In this document: in pieces, positions 1 to 5,743 of the stretch | Numbering within the stretch: the stretch's first letter is position 1 | How the letters are laid out: every line of letters starts with the position of its first letter | Source: Verrucomicrobiota bacterium | Lineage (GTDB): Bacteria > Verrucomicrobiota > Kiritimatiellia > UBA8416 > JAIOPI01 | Assembly (NCBI GenBank): GCA_027620105.1 | Contig: JAQCIA010000153.1 | Coordinates: forward strand, 1-5,744 | Length of the DNA stretch: 5,744 bases | Reading direction: 5' to 3' | The notes under the pieces: model-generated | What the model was told of the DNA's origin: nothing | Seen by the model: only the letters and a program-made list of their open reading frames with translations | Databases searched by the model: none | Made by a program: the position numbers and the translations under genes

Positions 1-129
1 ACAAACGAAAAATGATGTTTCGCGAGCGCCCGGTGCCACCTACACTTCAACTAACCAAAATCACACCCCTGTAGATCGCGTCTGGGGAATAGGCTTGCAG
101 CGCGAAGGCATGGGCCTAAGCTGGATTGC

Positions 130-423
130 ATGCGCCAGGCACCGGACATCGAGATCTACTACGCGGAAGTATGCGGGTTGTGCCACAGGGCGATGGACTA
201 TTTTCGGACTCGCGATCTGCCCTTCCAGGCGCACGAAGTGCACTGGCAGGAGCCGGAGTTTGTCGACTCCGAGAACACGCGTGCCATGTACCGACGCTGC
301 GGCGCCAAGGTTGACTTCGTGCCGCAGATTTTTATCAATGGTCGCCACATTCCCGGCTGGCGAAAACTGGAACCGATGATTCAGTCAGGTGAAATCGAGC
401 GGGTGTTGTGGCCAGAGGGTTGA
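130..423 (+). CDS. Glutaredoxin-like thiol-disulfide oxidoreductase
   Basis: The 97-residue product fits a single thioredoxin-fold domain of the glutaredoxin type, a cytoplasmic protein that reduces disulfides or glutathione-mixed disulfides. The active-site CxxC is Cys15-Gly-Leu-Cys18, directly after a short beta strand (IEIYYAEV) and before a helix. This is where glutaredoxins carry it, although the classical middle pair is Pro-Tyr. A Val64-Pro65-Gln66 segment followed by IFINGRHI matches the cis-proline substrate loop and next strand. Gly76-Trp77 sits where many glutaredoxins have a GG motif, and a C-terminal helix follows. A third cysteine, Cys57, lies between the two motifs. The ATG at 130 is the only ATG that leaves the first strand intact, but no good Shine-Dalgarno precedes it. 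The gene ends 37 bases before the FMN reductase remnant. The family call is fairly secure; the physiological partner is unknown. Confidence 0.85.
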   Translation: MRQAPDIEIYYAEVCGLCHRAMDYFRTRDLPFQAHEVHWQEPEFVDSENTRAMYRRCGAKVDFVPQIFINGRHIPGWRKLEPMIQSGEIERVLWPEG

Positions 424-460
424 CCGGTTGCCGCCCGCGCAAGCACCCACGGGAGTACGC

Positions 461-653
461 ATGAGCATGAAAACAGCGCGCATTCTGGCCTTTGCTGGCA
501 GCGCACGGACGGGATCCTTCAATAAGAAGCTGCTGCGCGTAGCGGCGGATGGGGACGTGCTGGTACTTGGCGTGGCCGGTCAGTGGCAAGCATGACGGGC
601 TGGAAGGTGCCGCAGACGCGCGGGTGCGCGGGTCGGTGGCGCTGACATTCTGA
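461..653 (+). pseudogene. Remnant of NADPH-dependent FMN reductase (NAD(P)H-quinone reductase type)
   Basis: An ATG at 461, preceded by GGGAG at 451-455, opens a 44-codon frame that stops at 593-595. Residues 1-27 have the family start: a hydrophobic strand, then the phosphate-binding loop AGSARTGSFNKKL, typical of NADPH-dependent FMN reductases, which are normally about 170-190 residues. After R-V-A-A the sequence jumps to DVLVLGVAGQ, which I read as a strand from near the C-terminus of the family, so about 120 residues appear to be missing. In the frame starting at 585, HDGLEGAADARVRGSV runs to a stop at 651-653 and resembles the family's C-terminal helix, so a frame shift is also needed. 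The N-terminal identification is secure. The C-terminal match is from memory of the family and less certain. The product cannot bind FMN as a normal family member would. A short novel peptide is possible but unlikely. Confidence 0.7.
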
Positions 654-668
654 AGTTAGTCGCGTCTG

Positions 669-719
669 GCGGAACCGCGTGGCCCGCGATTGCCGGTCGC
701 GAGCTACGCGGGGTTCCGC
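669..719. repeat. Strong imperfect palindrome / hairpin, possibly REP-like
   Basis: The arms 669-676 (GCGGAACC) and 712-719 (GGTTCCGC) are perfectly complementary. Pairing continues inward: 677-679 with 707-709 after a two-G bulge (710-711), 680-683 with 703-706 (one G-U), a C/A mismatch (684/702), and 685-689 with 697-701, closing a seven-base loop (690-696). That gives 20 pairs in 51 bases. No T-run follows on either strand, so it is not a classical intrinsic terminator. On the minus strand it is preceded by CAGGAGCGG, similar in style to the extragenic palindromes of some gammaproteobacteria. It lies between a decayed gene and a likely promoter. The structure is directly seen; the REP interpretation is inference. 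Confidence 0.6.
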
Positions 720-745
720 TCCTGCCCGCGGAGAGCCGCATTCGC

Positions 746-774
746 TTGTTCCGGTGCCGCGCTTGCAGTATATC
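746..774 (+). promoter_or_regulatory. Candidate sigma70-type promoter for the SPFH cassette
   Basis: TTGTTC (746-751) and TATATC (769-774) are separated by 17 bases, the ideal spacing. They match the -35 and -10 consensus at 3 and 4 of 6 positions. Transcription would start near 781, giving a leader of about 27 bases before the ATG at 808. This is the best candidate in the gap ahead of the cassette, but it is weak and unproven. Confidence 0.35.
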
Positions 775-795
775 TCCTGTGGTCGCCGAAGATGT

Positions 796-802
796 GGAGA
801 GG
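796..802 (+). promoter_or_regulatory. Ribosome binding site fixing the start at 808
   Basis: GGAGAGG ends five bases before the ATG at 808, and its GGAG core ends eight bases before. This supports that start over an in-frame ATG at 679. The longer version would add a 43-residue Arg/Cys-rich stretch that reads like translated intergenic DNA and overlaps the hairpin. Confidence 0.65.
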
Positions 803-807
803 TGCGC

Positions 808-1173
808 ATGTCCAGAGAGTCGGAAGAGACGCGCGTGGAGGAACCCGAAGTGCTGCCGCCCGATGGGCAGACAGGAACGGCAAGGCCGCGGCGTTCGCAG
901 GCGCAGGCCATTGAGATCTTCGGCCCCATTGCGGTGGGCGTTGCCATTGATGCGGTGGATTTCATGGCGCATGGTCCGATTGGCCTGATGATCGGCATGT
1001 TTGTGGGTGGCACGCTGGCGTACGCGTTTACGACTTACTACGGGATGCCGGTCTGGAAGCGCATGCTGTGGGCTTCCGCGGCGGGACTGTATTGTTTATT
1101 GCCGCGCACGGAGTTCATTCCCCTGGCGACAATCGTGGCGGCAGCCGTCCGCTATATGCAGGTCAAAAAGTAG
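808..1173 (+). CDS. Small multi-pass membrane protein of unknown function, SPFH-cassette leader
   Basis: The 121-residue product has a polar, charged N-terminus (residues 1-34, rich in Glu, Arg and Pro) that looks disordered and cytoplasmic. A hydrophobic remainder follows. Likely membrane segments are about 36-53 (weak, with two Asp near its end), 57-78 (strong, Gly/Met-rich), 84-98 (short, Trp/Leu/Ala) and 103-117. The tail RYMQVKK is basic. I do not recognise the family and assign no function. The start is supported by GGAGAGG at 796-802. Only 45 bases separate its stop from the first SPFH gene and I see no terminator between them, so co-transcription is likely. That would make it a candidate membrane partner, anchor or regulator of the SPFH pair. 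This role is inferred only from position. Confidence 0.75.
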   Translation: MSRESEETRVEEPEVLPPDGQTGTARPRRSQAQAIEIFGPIAVGVAIDAVDFMAHGPIGLMIGMFVGGTLAYAFTTYYGMPVWKRMLWASAAGLYCLLPRTEFIPLATIVAAAVRYMQVKK

Positions 1174-1203
1174 CCATGTGCCAAGTACGTACCGGCTGAA
1201 GAT

Positions 1204-1209
1204 AAGGAG
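1204..1209 (+). promoter_or_regulatory. Ribosome binding site of the first SPFH gene
   Basis: AAGGAG lies nine bases before the ATG at 1219. It is a near-consensus Shine-Dalgarno that fixes this start. Confidence 0.7.
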
Positions 1210-1218
1210 TGCGCGACG

Positions 1219-2766
1219 ATGAGTAATGAACCGAACTGGACACGACCGCCACCGGTGCCGCCTCGCATGGGCAACTCGGGGCAGCGTGTGAACCTGACTT
1301 TAAAGGGTGTCCTGGGCTATTTCTGTTTCCTTTTACTCGCCGTCATTCCCGGATTCATCTGGTTCGGATGCCGCATCGAGCCGGGACCGGGAGAACTTGC
1401 GATTCTGACGCGAAAAACGGGCAATGACTTGCACCCGGGTGACATTCTGGCGCTACGGCCGGGCGACAAGGGCATTCAGACAAATGTGCTGGGCGAAGGT
1501 CGCTACTTTCTGAATCCCTATACCTGGGACTGGGCGATAGCGCAGATCACCGACATACCGGCCGGGCGCCTGGGCGTCCAGACGCGCCTGTTTGGCGACG
1601 ACCTGCCGCCGGGGGAAATCATGGCGACGGAAACGTCACGCGGCATTCTGTCCGAAGTGCTGATGCCCGGCCGCTACCGCATCAATCCTTACGCGTACAA
1701 CGTGGAGTTGTTTGACGCGCTGACGATCAAGCCCGGCAACGTGGGCGTGCAGACCTTCTTGGTGGGCAAGGACGTCCTGAGCACACCGGACTGGGCGGGC
1801 AACGGGGATCGTTTTCTTGTTGTCGAAGGGGCCAAGGGGGTGGTGCCCGTGGCGCTCGACCCGGGCACGTACTACCTCAATCCCTATGTGGTCAGCGTGA
1901 GCGAGGTCAACTTGCAGGGGCAGCGCTTCGAGATGAGCGGGGCGGACGTGATCAGTTTTCTGACGTTGGACGGTTTCACGGTCAATGTGGAGGGCACACT
2001 CGAGTGGGCCATTCAACGCGACAGTGCCGCCTTGCTCACGCAGCGAGTGGGGGATATTGATGACATTCTGCTGAAGATTATTCTGCCGCGGGCGCGTGGG
2101 TTCAGCCGCATCGAGGGCAGCAAGCATCCGGCAATTGATTTCATTGTGGGCGAGAACCGGCAGGCTTTTCAGAACAACCTGGAAGAGCACTTGAAGGAAA
2201 AGTGCTCGCCCTGGGGCGTGGAGGTCCGATCCGTGCTCATTCGCAAGATCACGCCGCCTGACGAGATCGCCAGCATCAATCGCGATCGTGAAATCGCGGT
2301 GCAGGACTCCAACAAGTTCTCACAGCAAATCGAGCAGGCAAAATCCAAGGCGGAACTGGGTAAGCAGGAGATGCTCGCCGTCCAGAACAAAGAGAAGGTC
2401 GACGCGGACACGTTGCGGATTCGTGCCGTGATCAATGCCGAGCAGGGGCAGGCGGTGCAAATTATCGCGGCTGAGAAGGATCGTGATGTGGCCAAGGTGC
2501 AGTTCGACGCGGCCACCTTTCACGCCCAGGCGGTATTGCTGGAGGCAGAGGGGAAGCGCGACGCCATTCGCGTGCGCAACGAGGCGGAGGCCCAGGTGCT
2601 GAACGCCCAGGTGCAGGCATTCGGCACCGGCATGAATTTCGCGCGGTACGTGCTGTATCAGCAGCTTGCGCCGCAAATCGAGAGTGTGTTGACCAGCGAT
2701 GACCCGAGGGGACTCGGCGGCATTTTCACACCATTCCTGCCGAATTCCGGGGAGGTGACCAAGTGA
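1219..2766 (+). CDS. Membrane-anchored SPFH/band 7 protein with three N-terminal tandem modules (subunit A)
   Basis: This 515-residue protein is longer than HflC, HflK or stomatin-type proteins. Residues 1-30 are Pro-rich and basic, and 31-50 form one membrane helix. By the positive-inside rule the rest would lie outside the cytoplasm, as in HflK/HflC. Three modules follow (about 54-112, 113-170 and 171-228). Each starts near a P-G-x-x-G turn and ends in N-P-Y (Asn99, Asn156, Asn221). Residues 230-345 are the SPFH core, including FSRIEGSKHPAIDFIVG. About 350-465 is a long Glu/Lys/Gln/Ala-rich helix, likely coiled coil. The C-terminal 466-515 starts AFG and contains QQLAPQIE, shared in pattern with the next gene. 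SPFH proteins form membrane scaffolds or cages that organise membranes or proteases. The specific role here is unknown. It is probably co-produced with its paralogue, whose start overlaps this stop. Confidence 0.88.
   Translation: MSNEPNWTRPPPVPPRMGNSGQRVNLTLKGVLGYFCFLLLAVIPGFIWFGCRIEPGPGELAILTRKTGNDLHPGDILALRPGDKGIQTNVLGEGRYFLNPYTWDWAIAQITDIPAGRLGVQTRLFGDDLPPGEIMATETSRGILSEVLMPGRYRINPYAYNVELFDALTIKPGNVGVQTFLVGKDVLSTPDWAGNGDRFLVVEGAKGVVPVALDPGTYYLNPYVVSVSEVNLQGQRFEMSGADVISFLTLDGFTVNVEGTLEWAIQRDSAALLTQRVGDIDDILLKIILPRARGFSRIEGSKHPAIDFIVGENRQAFQNNLEEHLKEKCSPWGVEVRSVLIRKITPPDEIASINRDREIAVQDSNKFSQQIEQAKSKAELGKQEMLAVQNKEKVDADTLRIRAVINAEQGQAVQIIAAEKDRDVAKVQFDAATFHAQAVLLEAEGKRDAIRVRNEAEAQVLNAQVQAFGTGMNFARYVLYQQLAPQIESVLTSDDPRGLGGIFTPFLPNSGEVTK
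1471..1517 (+). repeat. Module-1 motif segment, copy in subunit A
   Basis: This 47-base stretch encodes the end of the first module (GIQTNVLGEGRYFLNP). It aligns without gaps to 2940-2986 in the paralogue, with about eight mismatches, several of them silent. It is the strongest nucleotide-level similarity I see between the two SPFH genes. The rest is recognisable only as protein. It reflects gene duplication plus strong constraint, or local gene conversion. Confidence 0.6.
2749..2758 (+). promoter_or_regulatory. Strong ribosome binding site of the second SPFH gene, inside the first
   Basis: GGGGAGGTGA lies within the last codons of the upstream gene. Its GGAGG core ends seven bases before the GTG at 2763. 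The strong site offsets the weak GTG start, and with the GTGA overlap (2763-2766) it points to translational coupling of the two subunits. Confidence 0.75.
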
Positions 2767-4517
2767 AGCATATCGTACGCATTGTGATTCTGGTTGTGGC
2801 CGTGGCCGCCGTCGGCGAATTGATCTGGCAGTGGGGCTTCTGCCGTTTTTATGTGCGGCCGGGTTACATGGCCGTGGTGACCGCCAAGCAGGGCGATGCG
2901 CTGCCGCCGGACCAGATTCTGGCCCGTGAAGGACTGATGGGCATTCAAGAAAACGTGCTGGGCGAGGGCCGCCATTTTCTGAATCCGATTTTCAATGACT
3001 TCGAGATCCGTCCCGCCATTCTGATTCCACCCGGCAAGGTTGGGCTTGTTACCTCGAAGGTTGGCGCGAATCTGCCGGTGGGGGAATTCCTGGCGGAGCC
3101 AGGGCAGAAGGGGTCCTGGCGACGGGTGTTGGGGCCGGGGCGCTATCGGATTAATCCTTACGGCTACCAGGTGGACATTGTGTCCGCCATCAGCATCCCC
3201 GTGGGGTATGCCGGCGTCATCACCTCCTTGTCGGGTGCGCAGGCCGCGGAAGGCGAGTTCGCCGAACCAAACCAGAAGGGCGTGCGTCGGGAAATTCTGC
3301 AGCCCGGGCTGTATTATGTGAATCCCCGCGAATACCAGGTGGATGTGCTGGAAATCGGCGTGAATCAGGTGTCACTCATCGGTAAACAGGGCGGCACGGT
3401 GATCACGAAGTCCAACATCGCCCCGCAGCAGAACGCGGCCATAGCGGCCCTGCAGTCCGAAGTGCTCGATGAGCAACGGCACAAGCGCTACGACTACATG
3501 AAGAAGAGTGCGAACCTGTTCACGTCCTCGCGCTCCGGTGCGCCCGCCACGTCACCCGTGGCAACGAGTCAATACAAACCCATGACGCCGGAGGAGCAGG
3601 AACGGCAGATGCTGGAGTCTGGCCAGGCCAAGGTGTTCGGCGACAGCATGGCCACGCTGGGTGTGGCACAGTTTGTGGAGTTTCCTTCCCGGGATGGTTT
3701 TCAGATCAACCTGGACATGACCGTGGAGTTTGAGCTGGCTCCGGACAAGATCGCCTGGCTGTTTCGCACGTATGGCGACCTGCCGGCGGTGGTCGACAAG
3801 ATCTTGCTGCCGCAGATCAGTTCCGTTTCGCGGAACAAGGGATCGGAGTATCGCGCGAAGGATTTCATTGTGGGCGCAGGGCGCGAGAAGTTTCAACAGG
3901 ATCTCACGCTGGCGTTGGCGAGGACGCTGGGGCTGAAAAACATCACGGTGCACAACGCGCTGATCCGCCATGCGGAGGTGCCACAGCAAATCCTTGAGCC
4001 GATCCAGCAGGCCAGTCTCGCGGTTGAGCAGGACTTGACCAACAAGGAGCGGCAGAACACGGCGCGCAAGCAGGCGCAGTTGAATACGGAGCTCGGCATG
4101 ATCGCGCAGTTGCGTGAACAGGTGGGGCAGGAAACCGAGAAGCTCAAAGCGGAGGTTCGGGCCGACCAGGAAAAGCAGATGGCCTACATCCAGGCCGAGG
4201 CAATCAAGCAGGTGGCGGAGATCCGCAAGGAAACCGCGGGCATCCAGGCGGAAACGCTGCGCATTTCATCGAAGGCAGAAGCGGACGCGCTGCGCCTTGT
4301 TCAGGGCGAAGAGGCCAAGGGCTTGCAGTTGAAGACGGCTGCCTTCGGCGATCCGCAGGCGTATGCGTTGAATGTATTCGCGCAGAATCTGAATCCGACC
4401 GTGCGGATCAACATCCTGCATGCCGGCGACGGCACGCTGTGGACGGATCTCAAGACGGCCGGCCTCGCCGAACTCGGTGGGGCGGAAGTTCTGAAGAAGC
4501 ACCCACCCGCAAAATAG
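2763..4517 (+). CDS. Membrane-anchored SPFH/band 7 protein with three N-terminal tandem modules and a linker insertion (subunit B)
   Basis: This 584-residue paralogue of the preceding gene starts with GTG. Residues 4-24 form a membrane helix after a short basic start (Lys2, Arg6), so the body is again predicted outside the cytoplasm. Three modules lie at about 33-88, 89-145 and 146-199, ending in the motifs around Asn74-Pro, Asn131-Pro-Tyr and Asn187-Pro. About 205-300 is a block absent from subunit A: a helix-like Gln/Glu/Lys segment, then a Ser/Thr/Ala/Pro-rich stretch near 250-272 that looks flexible. The SPFH core spans about 300-405 and shares DFIVG (367-371) plus the following R-x-x-FQ pattern with subunit A. 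About 410-525 is a long charged helix. The C-terminus shares AFG and Q-x-L-x-P with subunit A. The likely role is as partner subunit in a hetero-oligomeric membrane scaffold, by analogy with HflK/HflC. This is inferred from architecture and gene order. Confidence 0.87.
   Translation: MKHIVRIVILVVAVAAVGELIWQWGFCRFYVRPGYMAVVTAKQGDALPPDQILAREGLMGIQENVLGEGRHFLNPIFNDFEIRPAILIPPGKVGLVTSKVGANLPVGEFLAEPGQKGSWRRVLGPGRYRINPYGYQVDIVSAISIPVGYAGVITSLSGAQAAEGEFAEPNQKGVRREILQPGLYYVNPREYQVDVLEIGVNQVSLIGKQGGTVITKSNIAPQQNAAIAALQSEVLDEQRHKRYDYMKKSANLFTSSRSGAPATSPVATSQYKPMTPEEQERQMLESGQAKVFGDSMATLGVAQFVEFPSRDGFQINLDMTVEFELAPDKIAWLFRTYGDLPAVVDKILLPQISSVSRNKGSEYRAKDFIVGAGREKFQQDLTLALARTLGLKNITVHNALIRHAEVPQQILEPIQQASLAVEQDLTNKERQNTARKQAQLNTELGMIAQLREQVGQETEKLKAEVRADQEKQMAYIQAEAIKQVAEIRKETAGIQAETLRISSKAEADALRLVQGEEAKGLQLKTAAFGDPQAYALNVFAQNLNPTVRINILHAGDGTLWTDLKTAGLAELGGAEVLKKHPPAK
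2940..2986 (+). repeat. Module-1 motif segment, copy in subunit B
   Basis: This is the partner of 1471-1517, encoding GIQENVLGEGRHFLNP. A second, shorter similar pair is 1672-1698 with 3141-3167, which encodes the end of module 2 (RYRINPY in both proteins). Confidence 0.6.
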
Positions 4518-4566
4518 TTGCCTGAGGATAGGGTGCGGGCATCCCGGGAATGAAGGCGCTCGCGGT

Positions 4567-5690
4567 ATGACGCTCAGTCTCGACATTCGCACGCTTGTTG
4601 AGGGCACGCTGTTCGTGGATACGCACGAATACTTGCTGGAAGAATCGACGCGTTTGCTGCCCGACGCCCCCGCGCGTCAGTGGCATGCCGTTGAGCGCGT
4701 TGCACACCCTGCGTAACCCGCAGGTGGCGCCGGGCGACAAATGGACGGCGCTGGCGCCGTACTATGCGCGCACGCGGCACACGGGGTATCTGCAGGGCGC
4801 GCCTGCACCACTGTCAGCTCAATTCACTTGAAGCGCAGGTGTTTCAGGAGACGCAGTATCCCGAATTGTTCTGCCAGGATCTTTCTGCCGTCCCGCTGGC
4901 GACCAATCCCCGGATCGAGCAGGTCAGCGCCATCACAGGCTTGTCGATCCACAGCCTCGAAGACTGGCATGGTGCCATTGATTGGTGTTTCGCCGCGTAC
5001 GGGCCGCGGGCGATTGCGATCAAAGATCAGCGCGCCTATGCGCGGTGGATTGACTACGCCGATGTGACAGCATCGGCGGTGGCGGCCTTGTTCGCGCGTC
5101 TGGTGCGGGACGGGGAAAGCCTGACGGCCGCCGAAAACAAAGCGGTACAGGATCATCTGTTTCACTACTGTGTGCGGAAGGCGGCTGCGCACAACCTGCC
5201 CGTGAAACTGCATACCGGTTACTATGCGGGACATGGAAGCATGCCCCTGGATCGCGTCCGGCGCAACGCCGCGGATATGAGTGACCTGCTGCGCCTGCAT
5301 CCGCAGACCCCGTTCGTGATCACGCACATCACGTATCCCTATCAGGACGAAGCCATTGCCCTGGCGAAACAGTACACGAATGCCTACGTGCATCTCTGCT
5401 GGGCCTGGATCATCAACCCAACCGCCAGCGTGCGGTTTGTGAAAGAGTTCCTGATGGCGGCGCCGGCCAGCAAGTTGCTGACCTTTGGCGGTGACTTTAT
5501 GCCGGTCGAACTCGTTCCGGGACATGCCGCCATCGCAGGTCAGGGACTGGTGCAGGCACTGACGGAACTGGTGACGGAGGGCTGGCTGCCCGAATGCGAC
5601 GTGTCGGTGCTCGTGGAGCAGTTGAGGTTCCGGAATGCGTTGGCGTTGTTTGACTATGACCGTGCTTCGCGGGCGACGCCGGCGGCGTGA
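4567..5690 (+). pseudogene. Broken amidohydrolase-superfamily (metal-dependent hydrolase) gene
   Basis: The ATG at 4567 begins MTLSLDIRTL and leads to LFVDTHEYLLEE, the strand-1 metal-site region. Family members have His-x-His there, but this reads His20-Glu-Tyr22. This frame stops at 4714-4716. Homology continues from about 4685 in the next frame (MPLSAL, then NPQVAPGDKW and TRHTGYLQ, to about 4795), then in the third frame from 4812 (CQLNSLE onward) to the stop at 5688-5690. From memory of the family, about 20 residues are missing between SAL and NPQ, and about 50-60 between TGYLQ and CQLNS. The C-terminal two thirds is well kept: KLHTGYY (Lys 5205, His 5211), ITHITYPY (His 5325) and TFGGDFMP (Asp 5493), all in expected metal or substrate positions. 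A 308-codon frame from an ATG at 4764 could still be translated, but it lacks strand 1. The substrate is unknown. GAAGG at 4552-4556 is a possible ribosome site. Confidence 0.75.
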
Positions 5691-5698
5691 ATGGCAAC

Positions 5699-5743
5699 AT
5701 GGCGCGGACGAAATTCCGCTCCTGGGCCCCGTCGCAAAAAAAG
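5699..5743 (+). CDS. Possible start of a further gene, cut by the window edge (transposase-like N-terminus?)
   Basis: An ATG at 5699, eight bases after the amidohydrolase stop, opens a frame of 15 codons (MARTKFRSWAPSQKK) running off the window. The pattern K-F-R, then P-x-Q, is reminiscent of the extreme N-terminus of some DDE transposases of the IS1182/DUF772 kind, but 15 residues cannot prove a family. No clear Shine-Dalgarno is visible. Codons 13-15 contain an A-AAA-AAG heptamer (5737-5743), a sequence known for -1 frameshifting in some insertion sequences. An alternative frame from the ATG at 5691 is also open to the edge and reads less like a protein. Confidence 0.25.
   Translation, partial: MARTKFRSWAPSQKK

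Noticed and set aside
1..129. Promoter or upstream gene end before the glutaredoxin
   Set aside because: No convincing -35/-10 pair at a usable distance and no recognisable coding remnant; TTGCAG/TAAGCT would put transcription start almost on the ATG.
679..807. N-terminal extension of the small membrane protein from an ATG at 679
   Set aside because: The added residues are Arg/Cys-rich, look like translated intergenic DNA and overlap the hairpin. GGAGAGG at 796-802 clearly serves the ATG at 808.
1354..1371. Lipoprotein signal with Cys51 of subunit A as lipidation site
   Set aside because: The residues before the Cys (Trp-Phe-Gly) do not match a lipobox, and the 30-residue N-terminus is too long for a typical lipoprotein signal.
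1636..2190. 184-codon open frame on the minus strand
   Set aside because: It lies wholly inside the first SPFH gene, is His/Arg-rich, has no recognisable motif, and is explained by the GC-rich codon pattern of the + strand gene.
4518..4566. Terminator after the SPFH cassette
   Set aside because: Only a 4-bp CGGG/CCCG stem is visible, with no T-run. It is too weak to call.
4764..4808. Start of the amidohydrolase at the ATG at 4764
   Set aside because: The first 15 or so residues have no family similarity. In the neighbouring frame the same bases encode conserved family sequence (TRHTGYLQ), so this start is a by-product of frame disruption.
4824..5525. 233-codon open frame on the minus strand
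   Set aside because: It is antisense to the well-conserved part of the amidohydrolase, whose family motifs are all on the + strand.
714..5724. Exact 11-base repeat TTCCGCTCCTG at 714-724 and 5714-5724
   Set aside because: A few 11-base matches are expected by chance in a window this size, and the second copy lacks the complementary arm seen at 669-719.
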